Below, piece after piece: positions 37,431 through 48,698 of a stretch of 64,000 bases of DNA. How positions within the stretch are numbered: position 1 is the stretch's first letter; each line of letters begins with the position of its first letter. The position numbers and the translations under genes were made by a program. This DNA is from Antedon mediterranea (lineage: Eukaryota; Echinodermata; Crinoidea; Comatulida; Antedonidae). The stretch spans positions 11,926,601 to 11,990,600 of the forward strand of contig NC_092677.1 in the NCBI RefSeq assembly GCF_964355755.1. The letters run 5' to 3'. The notes under the pieces are model-generated. The model did no database searches, was not told the origin of the DNA, and saw only the letters and a list, made by a program, of their open reading frames with translations.

Positions 37431-37927
37431 GTAGTTTGGTATGTCGGCGTTGTTATGCAAATGAGTTTGTGCAGGTGTAGTGGGAAAGATGGTTTTAATA
37501 TTCATTCGCGGTCAACACGCCACACTGTTAAATTTTGGGCTAAAACATTTACAACAGCAAAAATTGGGTGGCAAAAGCCACACAAAAATAAAAGATGTTA
37601 TGGTGTGCTCTCCCTGCCTCAGCACTAAGGCCAATTGAAGCCAAATGTGCTCCTTCATTTTTTAGTACAGTACTCTTGGGTGGGCTTCTTTTCCAAATGG
37701 ACTTCTTTTCGAGATTACTTTCAAACTAAATGATGGGATCTGCTACCCGCCCGGAGAAATTGCTTTTTTTATATATAGGCCTAGTTTGAATAATCTTCTA
37801 ATGAAAAAATTAACAACATCAAAATTCAACAGTGTGGCGTGATGACCGCAATGACTAACAATACCATCTTCCCCACTACACCTGCACCAACTCATTTGCA
37901 TAATAACGCACAGCATACCAACTGTTC
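37431..37927. mobile_element. fold-back element inside unit 2
   Basis: Duplicate of 35459-35952; the same two arms and spacer with a handful of differences. Confidence 0.75.
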
Positions 37928-38319
37928 AATATTTGTATAGGAGTCGCAATCAATGGGTTTGCTGGATGGCCATGCTTGTTCAGGCTGCTATTGTTCATCA
38001 TTTAATTTATTGTATCAGTTGTTTTATTTCTCATTAATTCATTTTATTTATTCATGCTCAAACACAGTAAAATGTTGTACATGGTTTGAAATAATTTTCG
38101 TTTGTTCAAAGTTAAAAATTCACACACAAATTGTGAAATTATTTATTAAAATAATGCATATGTATTTAAATGAATAAATAAAGAGAATACACTAGCCAGA
38201 CTGGGCATCGGCACCTTTACACATTTCTATTTATTTGTTCCTAACTTTCTGACATAACTTAGGTGTTCTTAAAATTGAGGGCGCCAAACATAAAATTTAC
38301 GATATCGGAGAGACGCGGG

Positions 38320-38575
38320 AAGCCAAAAAAAAAAATGATGTTGTGCTCCCTTGCCTCTAGCACGGTAAGGCTCTCTCACAGCCTTGGGGGTACCACACAT
38401 CAGATGCTTTGATGTTATTGCCTCATGATGTGTGGTGGAAAGGGGGACGTTTAAATCTGTGAACCCCAAACACAGAAGCTCGCATAGCTTTAACTCTTTT
38501 CCACCGACCGGCATGGGGTTTGAACCCATGATAATCGTGTTCCACGACGCTCTACCAACTGAGCTATCCGGCCCT
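38320..38575 (-). mobile_element. tRNA-derived SINE in unit 2
   Basis: Duplicate of 36345-36600. The tRNA-like head is at 38505-38573 with the same three-base anticodon loop. Confidence 0.7.
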
Positions 38576-38714
38576 CTGATTTATAGCAAGGTTAAAACTA
38601 GATTAGTTTCCTCAAATTACGTCATGAATATGCAAATTTATGACGTAACGATTAGATTGACGTAATATGAAGCGCGTAGATTACACTATTGTCACCTTTC
38701 ATTACTCGTGTACA

Positions 38715-38813
38715 TTGTGTGGCATAACGGGTAGTGGTCTAGTATTACTATCGTTTTGATTCTCTCAGCTCTACTAGCTGGGGTTCGAACCTCTACGGAT
38801 TTCTTTTTTTTTT
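38715..38813 (+). mobile_element. second tRNA-like SINE in unit 2
   Basis: Duplicate of 36742-36838 with the same box A and box B. Confidence 0.55.
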
Positions 38814-39316
38814 AAATGTAACTATAAGTTGAGTGAGACAGAACACCCTTGTTTAATATGTTATGTATTACTATTTATCATACAAAATACAGGCAATCGT
38901 GGTTCTAATGACACATTTCTGATAGAAGTAAACAATAAAGGTAATATTAATTATCGAATAGAATTGTTTATTCATAATTATGTGCTTGCCACAGTAGACT
39001 ATAGTATAGTTATAGGCTAAGCCTAAAATGAAGAAAAGGAGCCGCCGATCGGACGATGTTTCTGCCACGTCGGCGGTTTTATTTCTTGCGCTGCTGAAGC
39101 CTGACTCCTGAGTCTATGACTCACTGATTTTGCCAAAAGTCAAGTAAAGTTCAAAACCTCACAATCTAATGAAATCGCCAGACTAACGAAGTGGTGCTGC
39201 AGGTATATTTGTGGTAAATATATCAGAAGGAACCATAATATAATAAATAACTATTCTTATATTCTATTAATATTAATTATCCAGAACAAATCTGGTCTCT
39301 TTTACATCGATGTTAG

Positions 39317-42300
39317 CATGGATTAAAGAATAGAAGGATATGCATCGACGTGAGATCAAGGGTTCCTTGACTCTCGCCGACAGACTGCGGACCAAAGATA
39401 CTATAGCGCCACGAAGTGGCGCAAGATAGGGAACTCCTATCTCTTATACACTGCGCATGAGTGAAATTCCATGGGCAGCCATTCCGGCAAGCAAGTTACG
39501 CGATCACATACCCCGGAAGTGTATATAATAAACCATTGAACCACATCCACGTGTGACGTGTTATTGTTTGTTCGGGAAGTTTTCTCGTGTTGTATTGGGT
39601 AAATTGTAATGGTAAGTTTTTAGAATATATATTTTTTTGTTAGTAAACATTAACAAAATTATTAAATTGTTGTTTAAATTTAGTTCAGGCAGGCGTTTCT
39701 GCGCAATCTGATCTAGGGCCTAGATAGTAGTAGGCCTAGGCATATTTAATGCCGAATACTAGGCCTAGTTTAGTTAGTATGATTAATAAAAAAAAAGTCT
39801 GGGAGGATGAATGATATATTGATTGGCGTCTTGATAGATGGATCAAACAAGGCTTGGATGGATGGAAGATTAAGGAAAAAACTGAAGCTGTTCGGGAATT
39901 AGGAGTTTTTAATAAAAATGTACAAGACAATATAGCGTTTTATTAATAATAACATTAACAGAAATAATTAAATGTAATGAAATAAAAAATCGTGAGGATG
40001 TTATTGTTTGTTTTTTTTTTATTTAATAAATTTAAATTATAAATTTGATCCTCATATTTATTTTGTTCTTCATCTTTATTTGAAAAATATTTAGTTAATT
40101 AATGTAAACATTTTTGAATACTTACAATATTAATAAATAGTAGGCTATTGACTTTTGTTTTGAATTTAAAAATGTATAGTATTTTAAAATACTATAATAT
40201 TGTAATCAAATGATTATGTAACAGTTCGAAAAGTGACCAAATAATTTAATGATACATTTTTCCCTATTTCAGAAAGATGTCTGTCATCATACTGTAAAAT
40301 TGAGAAGATAGATGATTGAGTGCAAAGTAGTATTTTACACAAGAATTAAATACAAAGGCCAATAGTAATAATAGTTTATATTTTTGATTCTTGAAAAGGA
40401 GCAGTATCCTATGGGATTACAAATAAAATCACTATTTTCACACACCTCATACTTTAAAGTGAAAGGAAATAACCAGAATTCAGTTATTATCAGTACTGTT
40501 GTTTAGGCCTATTGGCTTCTTTTGAATACAAGAAATCAAAATAATAGAAGTTTCCTTGTATTTAAGAAGGCTAAAACCATACATTCGTAATTTATTTATT
40601 GAGTGTATTTAATTATTCCATCATTAGGCCTATTTATTAATATTGTATAAAGCGAGATTTTTCAGTATTTTTATTGCATTTTAATCCTGTCTGTAATATT
40701 GAAAGTTGAGCTAATAAAAGTGGGTTGAAAAGAACAAATTATGATTATGAATTTTTAAAATTAATATTTAATAGGCCTACTTTTACTTTTTTGAAATTAA
40801 AAAAATGTAACAATTGTTTTTGTATCTAGTAATGTATGTACAGTATACTACAGTTGTGGCAGATCGTAGTAAAATTCCCCTTGCAATGAAATAACTTTGT
40901 AGGCCTGAAGCACACAAAATAGAAAGAGAGGGTCGGAACAGGGGAAAGAACATCCCCCTGCCCATAAATTTTTTTTTTTTTTAAATTAAAAAGACAGTTT
41001 TGGACAAGATATTTGGCAATTATTACAATTCATCTCCAAAAAATGCTTCTCTCGCACATAAACTAAGCCATCATCCCAGCCTAGGCCAAAGGCGGCCGAC
41101 CTTGGGCGTGAAGTGCGTAGCATCGCGCTGCGCGCCGCGACACTATTTATAACTATGCCTCAACCGACTGCCTACAAAATTCGTCCTCCATACAGTCAGT
41201 GTTTATTCTGTAGCCGTTTGAGGTTGGACAGTGATATACGCATATGTAAGTGTAATATCAAATGGAGTAAATTTATATAATCGAATTTTATATAGATGTT
41301 CTTTCATTTTGACGCGAAAGATAAAATAAAGTCGTACTGTTTATCGCGTAGATGTAAATCCTATTTGTTTACATTGATTTGGTGGCGTGCCGCATTGCCT
41401 ACTGGGTAATCCGCTTGCCGGAATGGCTGCCCATGGAATTATCATTTTTCGAGCGTCAGTTCCATATCTTGCGCCACTACGTGGCGCTATACGATCTTTG
41501 CTGCGGACCGCCCACAATGTTACAGTTTAATTAACCGCAGGGTAACAACGAAACGGTCGCGTGCCTAATATATTGTTTACTGCACATGTGCAACGACATT
41601 TAACCTAGTTGGCTACGCTTCTTTCGCGCGTTCTTTGGTTGCATGATGTTTATGGTCAACTATTGACTATGTTGGTTTCTGCCGCGATTGATCTACGCTA
41701 ATGATTTTTTTATGATGATTAAAGTAGCATTTTATGACCTGTAGTAGCCCTACATCTGAGACAATAACTATTAGTTGTCTCATTTGTTGTAAAATTACAA
41801 AATCAGCAAGAATGCTAGCCTAGCTAGGCCTTGTACTAACTAGGCTAAACTGGGCTAGTAAACCCTATGATTTGCCGACATTGATACTGCCTAGGTAGGC
41901 CTAGGCTAATCTTAAATACTCACCGTTGTCTTACTTCTTGTGTGAATAATAATAGGTAGGCCTACTTCGTTTGTTCGTGATCAAGTTTGCCCTGCGTGTA
42001 CTTTTCAAAACGACCGCTAGGTAACGAATCGCAACTATACATAGCCAGCCAATCCCGGATCAGGGATCGCTGTTTTCATTCAATTAGGCCCGGTGATTGG
42101 ATGTGATGTGGATGACATAACCACTAGCCAATCACCAGGCACTACAGTTTAAATATAATCACATCGATAATTAAGGAGATTTATGAAGAAACCACTGCTT
42201 AGCCATATATTAAAAAACACGATTGTTGTATGTCTGAACACCGGCCACGCTAACAACATACATGGTCAAATGCAAAATTTAATATTCTATAGATTAACGC

Positions 42301-42720
42301 AATTTTTAATGACAGAAGATGGCAGGCAAATAAAGATAATTCAAATATAAAAATTGCATATTTTATTAATATTACCAACTACTTAAAATTACCAGTCGTA
42401 AGAAAGTGAACTTTTCGTAGTCCGATTGTGATGAAACTAAAACAGAATTATTCAGCAATATATGTTTGTTATCAATTAATCATCGACGCAGACATGTCAA
42501 TAGAACATTCAGACTGCGCATACGATTTCTACATGGTTACGTTTTGGTCTCAAAAAAATGTAACAGTTGATTCGCAGCGTTTTACAGAGGGCCGCGGTTA
42601 GAGACATGGAGTTCAATGAACGTGTTTGTTTGATTGGCAGCAGTGCTTTAGTATAGGCAAGCGCGTTGTAAAATCGTTTGATGTCACCGTCGATGCATAT
42701 CCTTCTATTCTTTAATCCAT
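39317..42720. mobile_element. 3.4-kb element with 33-bp TIRs and 8-bp target duplications
   Basis: 39318-39350 and 42688-42720 are perfect inverted repeats (ends ATGGATTAAAGAATAGAAGG). GATGTTAG occurs directly outside both ends (39309-39316, 42721-42728). A second, inner inverted pair (39386-39510 against about 41400-41510; GCAGCCATTCCGGCAAGC, GTGGCGCAAGATA) lies inside with unequal spacing, as if DNA was inserted in the right arm. I see no transposase frame. An 8-bp duplication fits hAT-, Merlin- or P-like mechanisms; the superfamily is undetermined. It ends 56 bp before the transporter start codon. Confidence 0.75.
39513..39611 (+). promoter_or_regulatory. candidate promoter and leader exon of the transporter
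   Basis: CCGGAAGT (ETS-like, 39513-39520) adjoins GTATATAATAA, then CACGTG (39548-39553) and TGACGTG. About 80 bases after the TATA-like box comes AATG|GTAAGT, a strong donor at 39612. The transporter's first coding exon has an acceptor at 42754 and so needs an upstream leader exon. This is a candidate by position only; it could equally be an internal gene start of the 3.4-kb element. Confidence 0.3.
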
Positions 42721-42776
42721 GATGTTAGTATGATTTTCTCTTTTTAATTTACAGAAAAAACCCACACCAACCGAGA

Positions 42777-45700
42777 ATGGATTTTGAATCGGCTTTGGTT
42801 CAGGTTGGCGACTTTGGCTTCCAGCAAAAATTACAAGTCGGCCTGTTGTCTCTTGTGCAACTTTTACTGGTACCTCAGATGATAGGATTAGTGTTCATTG
42901 GAGCGACCCCACAGTTCACCTGTAAAAAGTCCCCAAATGTGATGAACCCATGTTCGATGAATCCACCCTGTGAAGAGTACCAATATGGTAGTCAATTTAC
43001 TTCCATTGTTTCAGAGGTTAACTATATTTGTATAATTTGTCACTTTGTCAACTTTTATCATTGTCAATAAAAGTTTTATAAGCAAGATAATATTGCTATG
43101 ATGTAGTTTAAATAGTTGATATATTGAAAGAGTGTCATATTGGCTTAATAAATTGAAATATATCACCATTCTTTGAAAAGAAGGCTGAACTAAGCCTATA
43201 TTCTACAACATTGTAAAATGTTGGGTATTTATCGAAATCATTTATATTGTGATAATATTAAATATCATTGATCATAGAAAGATAAATTTGTAACTTATTT
43301 TGCAGTGGAACCTGGTTTGTGATGAGGCAATGGCTGTGGGTCATATACAGTCATATTTTATGATAGGTGTTCTGATAGGCAATGTTGTATTTGGAGGTCT
43401 GTGTGATTCGTTTGGTCGTCGCAAAGTGTTTATATTCTGTATGCTATCCATTGCAACTGTCACATGTCTCAGTTCGTTCTTAAAATCGTACTATATGTTT
43501 TGTGTATCAAGGTAACTAATGTTTGTCAATGTACTATATAAGTTTTCCCCTTCTTCAAGTTTGTATATAGATATGTAAACCTGGCCTTCAAGACCCAACA
43601 AACTTTTTCCTTGTTGTTTTTCCCCTTCTTCATTTCACAGGAGGTCCCCTAAAGCCGATTTTCCACTAGGCGAATTTGTTCGCGCGAATCGAACGCGCCA
43701 GCTTGTACGCATGTGTATTCATGTTTACATCTTCCAAATCCTTCTCTACGCATGCGTATTAGCTGACGCCTTCGATTCGCGCGAACAAATTCGCCTAGTG
43801 GAAAATCGGCTTAAATATTGGAGTAGTTTCACTGTAGTACTATTACGGAGGCACCTTTGGAACCCAAAAAAGTCCCCAGAATTGGTATTGGTCATAGTAT
43901 TGTTTAAAAACACATTGCTCCTTGTCAGGGAGCCATGGACTAAATGTACAGAGTATTGATGGACTTTTCTTAAATTTTTTTGGTAGATTTTTAGATGGAC
44001 TTCTTTCTGGTGGTTTGATTCTGTCATCGTTTGTGCTAGGAACCGAATGCATTGCAGGAGCGTATCGTGTTATCTCAGGAACATTCTTTGCATCTATGTT
44101 TGCTGTTGGCATTATGGTAAGCATAAGGGATATTTTTGATCCGAAATACTATGGCAAGGCAATTGGGCATTAATCTAAAAATTATTTTACAGTAGATACT
44201 TCTGTAGGAGTTGGATAGCCGAGTGGTTAGGACACTTGACTGTCATACAGATAGACCCGGGTTCAATTCCCGACAAATCCCAGTCCACTCAGCTGTAAAT
44301 GAGTACCTGGTTGAAAATACTATGGAGAAAAAAGGCGGCGTGGAAAGGAACTGGCCACCCTACCACATAATGCCGAGGCTTAGTACAATGAGCTCCTAAC
44401 AGCTCCTAACAGCTCATTCCCCTACGTTCAGAGAACACGGGACTCACCTTTACCTTTACTTCTGTTGTGTAGTTTTCCAGAAAGTGTGTATAACTATAAA
44501 CCCAGTATGAGTGAGCTCTGAAGGAGTATTTTTGTTTAATAATACCTAATACTAAATCTTTTGTTTTGAATTCATCTTTAAAAAAGTATTTTACTGAGGA
44601 AATATTAAGGTCTGTCTACACTATCAAACTATTGTGATGTGCCCAAATATAGTGGTGATATGCCCAAATATGGTAGTGATATTTCATTTCATAGTAACAT
44701 TTACTTCCTTCATAATATACAAAATATAAATGATACAATACAAAAATTCATAACAAGAAGTAAGGTAGTTAAAACAATACAATTTTTGTCCATCTTTAAA
44801 ATGAATAAAACAACATTATGAAGGAGGCACAATTTCTGGAAAGCAAAAGCTTGTGTTGAAAGTGCATGAACAAAAACAAAAAGTAACAAAAATCAAATTA
44901 GTAAAAATAGTAATTATGGGCACATGTTTTTGTCACATAAAGTTTGATAGTGTAGACAGAGCTTTATACTGTGGAATCTTCCTAAGTATTACTGGCTATA
45001 ATAAAACTAAAACAAAGTTAATGAATGCACTAATAATATAAACAATTATGTATGATATTTTGAATACCTAATTAGCATATTATGATAATTAGTGAATAAT
45101 ACAAACACCAGTTCATTGTTTTTTTTATATTGATTTTTTCTATATATTACTGCTGATACTATCATTATATTATTATAGTTATTTTCGTTAGAAGCCTCTT
45201 ACATACACAGTTGGAGGAGTCTTATTTTGTACACATCGCTGCCTCTTTACATTTTTACTCTCATTACTTGGTAAGTGTTGTGTTATTTCCAATAAAGTAT
45301 ATCATCAACAACAAAAAACACTGAATCCGATTGACATTAACATCTGCAGCAAAACCCACTGAACTCTTATCATTACTCCAGAATACGGTTGAAGCAAATT
45401 ATCAACTTCTTTTTCTGCTTCTGAAATAACTGTCTTAAGAAATTCAGTCGTCATTCGTAATAAACTGCTTTTTCACTTTGAGAGAGACCACCATCACAAT
45501 GTAACGGTACCCAAACATACAGTATTATAGGTACTTTTAGGAACACATGATGATACTGCAAAACTACTACTACTACTACAGTACTTCTTCAGGATTTTTT
45601 TTACCAAGTCCAAATGTGGTAATAGGGAGGTTTCGCAATCTTACGAATACGATAACGAAAACGGATATGTCACGCACACATATTCGTTTTTCGTAAGCCA

Positions 45701-47989
45701 GTAAAAATCTGACTGGTGATATTCGTCAACAGGAATACGCTTTACGAATATGAAATGCGGATCAGCTCAAAAGTTTCTCAAATGTGTGACATATCCGTTT
45801 TCGTTATTGTATTCGTAAGGTTGCGAAACCTCCCTAATATATTGTTTCTTTTCAGTGTCATCCCAGAATCACCAAGATGGCTTTATTCTCAAGGTCATTT
45901 ATCAGAAGCCGAAGATATACTTCATGTAATCGCAAAGAGAAATGGCAAAAGAGTTAAAGTGACCTTAGAGGCAAAAAAACAGACGAATAAAAAAAAAACA
46001 AATTCAAGCTATTCAGATTTAATTCGTACACCAATTTTTAGAAAACAAGTTTTTATCCAAACATTTTCATGGTAAATATTACTTTCTTACGTTTAATATC
46101 TTTCATATAAAAAACTGCATACAGACATACATGAATAACAAAATTAATTAATTATCATATAATTCTATATCCATTTCTGACAGGTTTTCATGCAGTTTTG
46201 TTTACTATGGTTTGACAATGAGTTCTGGAAATCTTGGAAAAAATATGTACCTAAATGTTGCCCTTTCTGGCTTGTCTGAAATGCCTGGATATATACTATG
46301 CATAGCATTAATCGACAGGTAAAACATTTCTTAAAAGTGAACTTTAATGAAAAAATATACATTTTGAATGATATTATATTTGTTATTGGAAAATGACATG
46401 CACAGTTACCGGAACTACTTTTTTTCAGAGTTGGTAGAAAAAGGTTTTTCAGTGGATCCTTTCTACTAGGAGGAGCAGCATGTGTGGCCTTGTTACTTAG
46501 ACCTTTTTACTCAGGTAAATTGTAGTGCTTTAATATGTTTTAGAAAATGCCAATAATAACTATTGCAAACAAATAATACTGTTTCTTGTTATAACTGCAT
46601 GACATATAATTAATCTAAAAATATTGTACTGTAGCAGGAATAATTTGCACAATAAGGATAAAATAAATTATGGATAAAAATAGCACACTTGTGACTAGAA
46701 CAATTGCACTGAATAGTAGTTATTTTCACTAAGGTTCTGATGGTGACAGTTCATTGGTGGTTTATTTTGCAATGGCCGGTAAATTGTGCATCTCTGCTGC
46801 ATTCAACACTGCTTATATATATTCTAGTGAACTTCTACCAACTGTATTAAGGTAATTTAATATTTTATTGTACAATTAGGCACTTTTTAACTATATAAAT
46901 GGACCATATAGTATTTGGTTGCATTGTCCCAGGGGTTTTGCAGAAATCCAGGTTTGCATTGTTCCAATGGTTTTGCAGGAATCCAGAGTTGCATTGTTCC
47001 AAGGGTTTTGCAGAAATCAAGGTTTGATTTGTTCCAGGGGTTTTGCAGAAATCCAGGTTTGCATTGTTCCAAGGGTTTTGCAGGAATCCAGAGTTGCATT
47101 GTCTCAGGGGTGTTTCAGGAATCCAGGGTAGCATTGTTCCAAGGGTTTTGCAGGAATCCAGAGTTGCATTGTTCCAAGGGTTTTGCAGAAATCAAGGTTT
47201 GATTTGTTCCAGGGGTTTTGCAGAAATCCAGGTTTGCATTGTTCCAAGGGTTTTGCAGGAATCCAGAGTTGCATTGTCTCAGGGGTGTTTCAGGAATCCA
47301 GGGTAGCATTGTTCCAAGGGTTTTGCAGGAATCCAGAGTTGCATTGTTCCAAGGGTTTTGCAGGAATCCAGAGTTGCATTGTCTCAGGGGTGTTTCAGGA
47401 ATCCAGGGTTGCATTGTTCCAGGGGTTTTGCAGGAATCCAGAGTTGCATTGTCTTAGGGGTTTTGCAGGAATCCAGGGTTGCACAGGGAATGTTCTGGAT
47501 CCAAAAACACAACAACAACTGTTTTTCTTCTATTTTTGTAGAAACTCTGGTCTAGGAGTATTCTCTGCAGCTGCTCGTGTCGGTGGAATTGTAGCTCCAA
47601 TTGCCTCAACTATGGTATGAATATTAAACATTTTGTAGGGAAGGTCTCAATAAACTCAAAATCGGAATTGGTTCAAAAAGCATGAGTTTTTATTCCCAAT
47701 CTGTAATTGTTGATTTAATAAACAGTAATGTTACCAACAACATTTATAAACTCAATAATATTTTTCATTTACAATTTAGGGTTTTAACAAAACTTATTCA
47801 CTGTTTGGAGGAGCTGCTCTGATCAGTGGATTTCTGGTTCTACAACTACCAGAAACAATTGGAAAACCTTTACCAGAAACCATTGATGAAGTTGAAAATC
47901 ATTTTGATTTTGGTGAGGTTACGAAAGAATCGGTTTCAGCTATGGAAGAGAGGTTGAGCATGTATAATCAAAATAGTGATAGTGTTTAG
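42777..47989 (+). CDS. SLC22-family organic ion transporter, 10 coding exons, 501 aa
   Basis: Exons: 42777-43016, 43306-43511, 43987-44116, 45179-45270, 45856-46071, 46184-46318, 46429-46514, 46734-46851, 47542-47614, 47780-47989 (TAG). Major facilitator protein of the plasma membrane, with about twelve helices. It opens like OCT/OCTN proteins (helix 1 near residues 20-42). [12 protein letters not shown] is at about 77-88, loop signature DSFGRRK at 114-120, RFLDGL at about 149, PESPRWL at 226-232, and the family C-terminal signature [16 protein letters not shown] from 456. Substrates are likely organic cations, anions or carnitine-like compounds; which cannot be told from sequence. The first extracellular loop is only ~45 residues against ~100 in vertebrate OCTs. 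An acceptor at 42754 implies a 5' UTR exon upstream. Introns carry several MITEs, a SINE and a minisatellite. Candidate poly(A) signal AATAAA at 48341. Confidence 0.9.
43653..43811. mobile_element. Harbinger-like MITE, 41-bp near-perfect TIRs
   Basis: AGCCGATTTTCCACTAGGCG...CGCGCGAATCGAA and its complement bound a 159-bp element. TAA flanks it at 43650-43652 and 43812-43814. The interior is non-coding. It lies in the intron between coding exons 2 and 3 of the transporter. Confidence 0.88.
44206..44457 (+). mobile_element. tRNA-derived SINE with CTTTAC tail
   Basis: The tRNA-like head GGATAGCCGAGTGGTTAGGA...GGGTTCAATTCCC is followed by a body with GTGGAAAGGAACTGGCCACC and a (CTTTAC)n tail. 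Direct ACTTCTGT copies flank it (44198-44205, 44458-44465). A known type of SINE in sea-urchin-like genomes by its body sequence. Confidence 0.82.
44606..44966. mobile_element. 'CTCTGTCTACACTATC' MITE, copy H, split by an insertion
   Basis: Left end TAAGGTCTGTCTACACTATC and right end GTTTGATAGTGTAGACAGAG with two internal units. About 220 bp of unrelated AT-rich DNA (about 44690-44915) separates the halves. Transporter intron 3. Confidence 0.75.
45625..45834. mobile_element. 210-bp MITE with ~50-bp TIRs, TA duplication
   Basis: GGGAGGTTTCGCAATCTTAC...GGATATGTCAC pairs with the right end over about 50 bp with few mismatches. TA flanks it (45623-45624, 45835-45836). It ends only 21 bp before transporter exon 5, close to the polypyrimidine tract. 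Confidence 0.85.
46917..47487. repeat. 35-bp minisatellite with 175-bp higher-order period
   Basis: About 16 tandem copies of a unit like TTCCAAGGGTTTTGCAGGAA-TCCAGAGTTGCATTG. Unit variants (AATCAAGGTTTGATTTG; GTCTCAGGGGTGTTTCAGG) recur in the same order every five units, a 175-bp higher-order repeat. It ends about 55 bp before transporter exon 9. Long frames on both strands are a by-product of the repeat. Confidence 0.9.
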
Positions 47990-48340
47990 CTTTGGTTCTG
48001 ACGGTGAATAGAACCAGAATTATAAATGGTACTGCTGTTTCGGTGGTTGGCACTTATTATACAATCGACTTTCCCAATACTAAACTCACTGAACACTTTC
48101 GCAGACTTTTCTCGAGGTCGAAAGTACCCAAAGGTCTGGGTTTTAAGTTGTGATTATTGCCACAATTGTTCAGGAATAATAATAGAGTATGACAATATAA
48201 TGTACTAAATGGCACACATGGTATTACCAACTTAAATAAGGGTAAATGTATATCCAACCAATTATTTATAATTATTTAATCTGTGAATAATATTACTTAT
48301 CAAGATAACACAAGTCGTCATTAGTATATACTGTATATAT

Positions 48341-48346
48341 AATAAA
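48341..48346 (+). terminator. candidate poly(A) signal of the transporter
   Basis: AATAAA about 350 bases after the stop codon at 47989 and before the convergent neighbour; the nearest canonical signal seen. Confidence 0.4.
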
Positions 48347-48698
48347 AATAATGTATTTATTTCTGATTCTTTACTAATTTTACTGTGATAAAGATAGTGC
48401 CTTTCAATAGTCTTTTGAAATATTATTGAAATCTATTTCAAAACCTTTCTACAATTGTGTGAAAAAATTAATAATTTATTTAAGAATATCATATTTTTAA
48501 ATTATTTATTCATTTAATTGTTTTTTTGTATTTTATTTTTGAACTACAATAATAACTATTGCTTGTAAATAACCAATGTTTGTAAATATAAAAGATGAGA
48601 GACATTTAAAATCAAATGATTTCAACTACTTTATTGCGAATTTGTTACAACCAAATTACAATATAATATATATTATTACATGATAAATGGTATAAATT

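Larger units (their letters stand above)
37078..38828. repeat. ~1.97-kb tandem duplication, unit 2
   Basis: Second copy of 35105-36855. A ~55-bp sequence (TTGAGTGAGACAGAACACCC...) lies before this unit at 37015 and again after it at about 38828. Extra DNA at 36856-37010 repeats part of the unit's own interior. Confidence 0.9.

Noticed and set aside
46865-47620. Overlapping frames of 60-145 codons on both strands, rich in [11 protein letters not shown] repeats
   Set aside because: They are translations of the 35-bp minisatellite in an intron. A repeat unit with few stops gives such frames in several registers.
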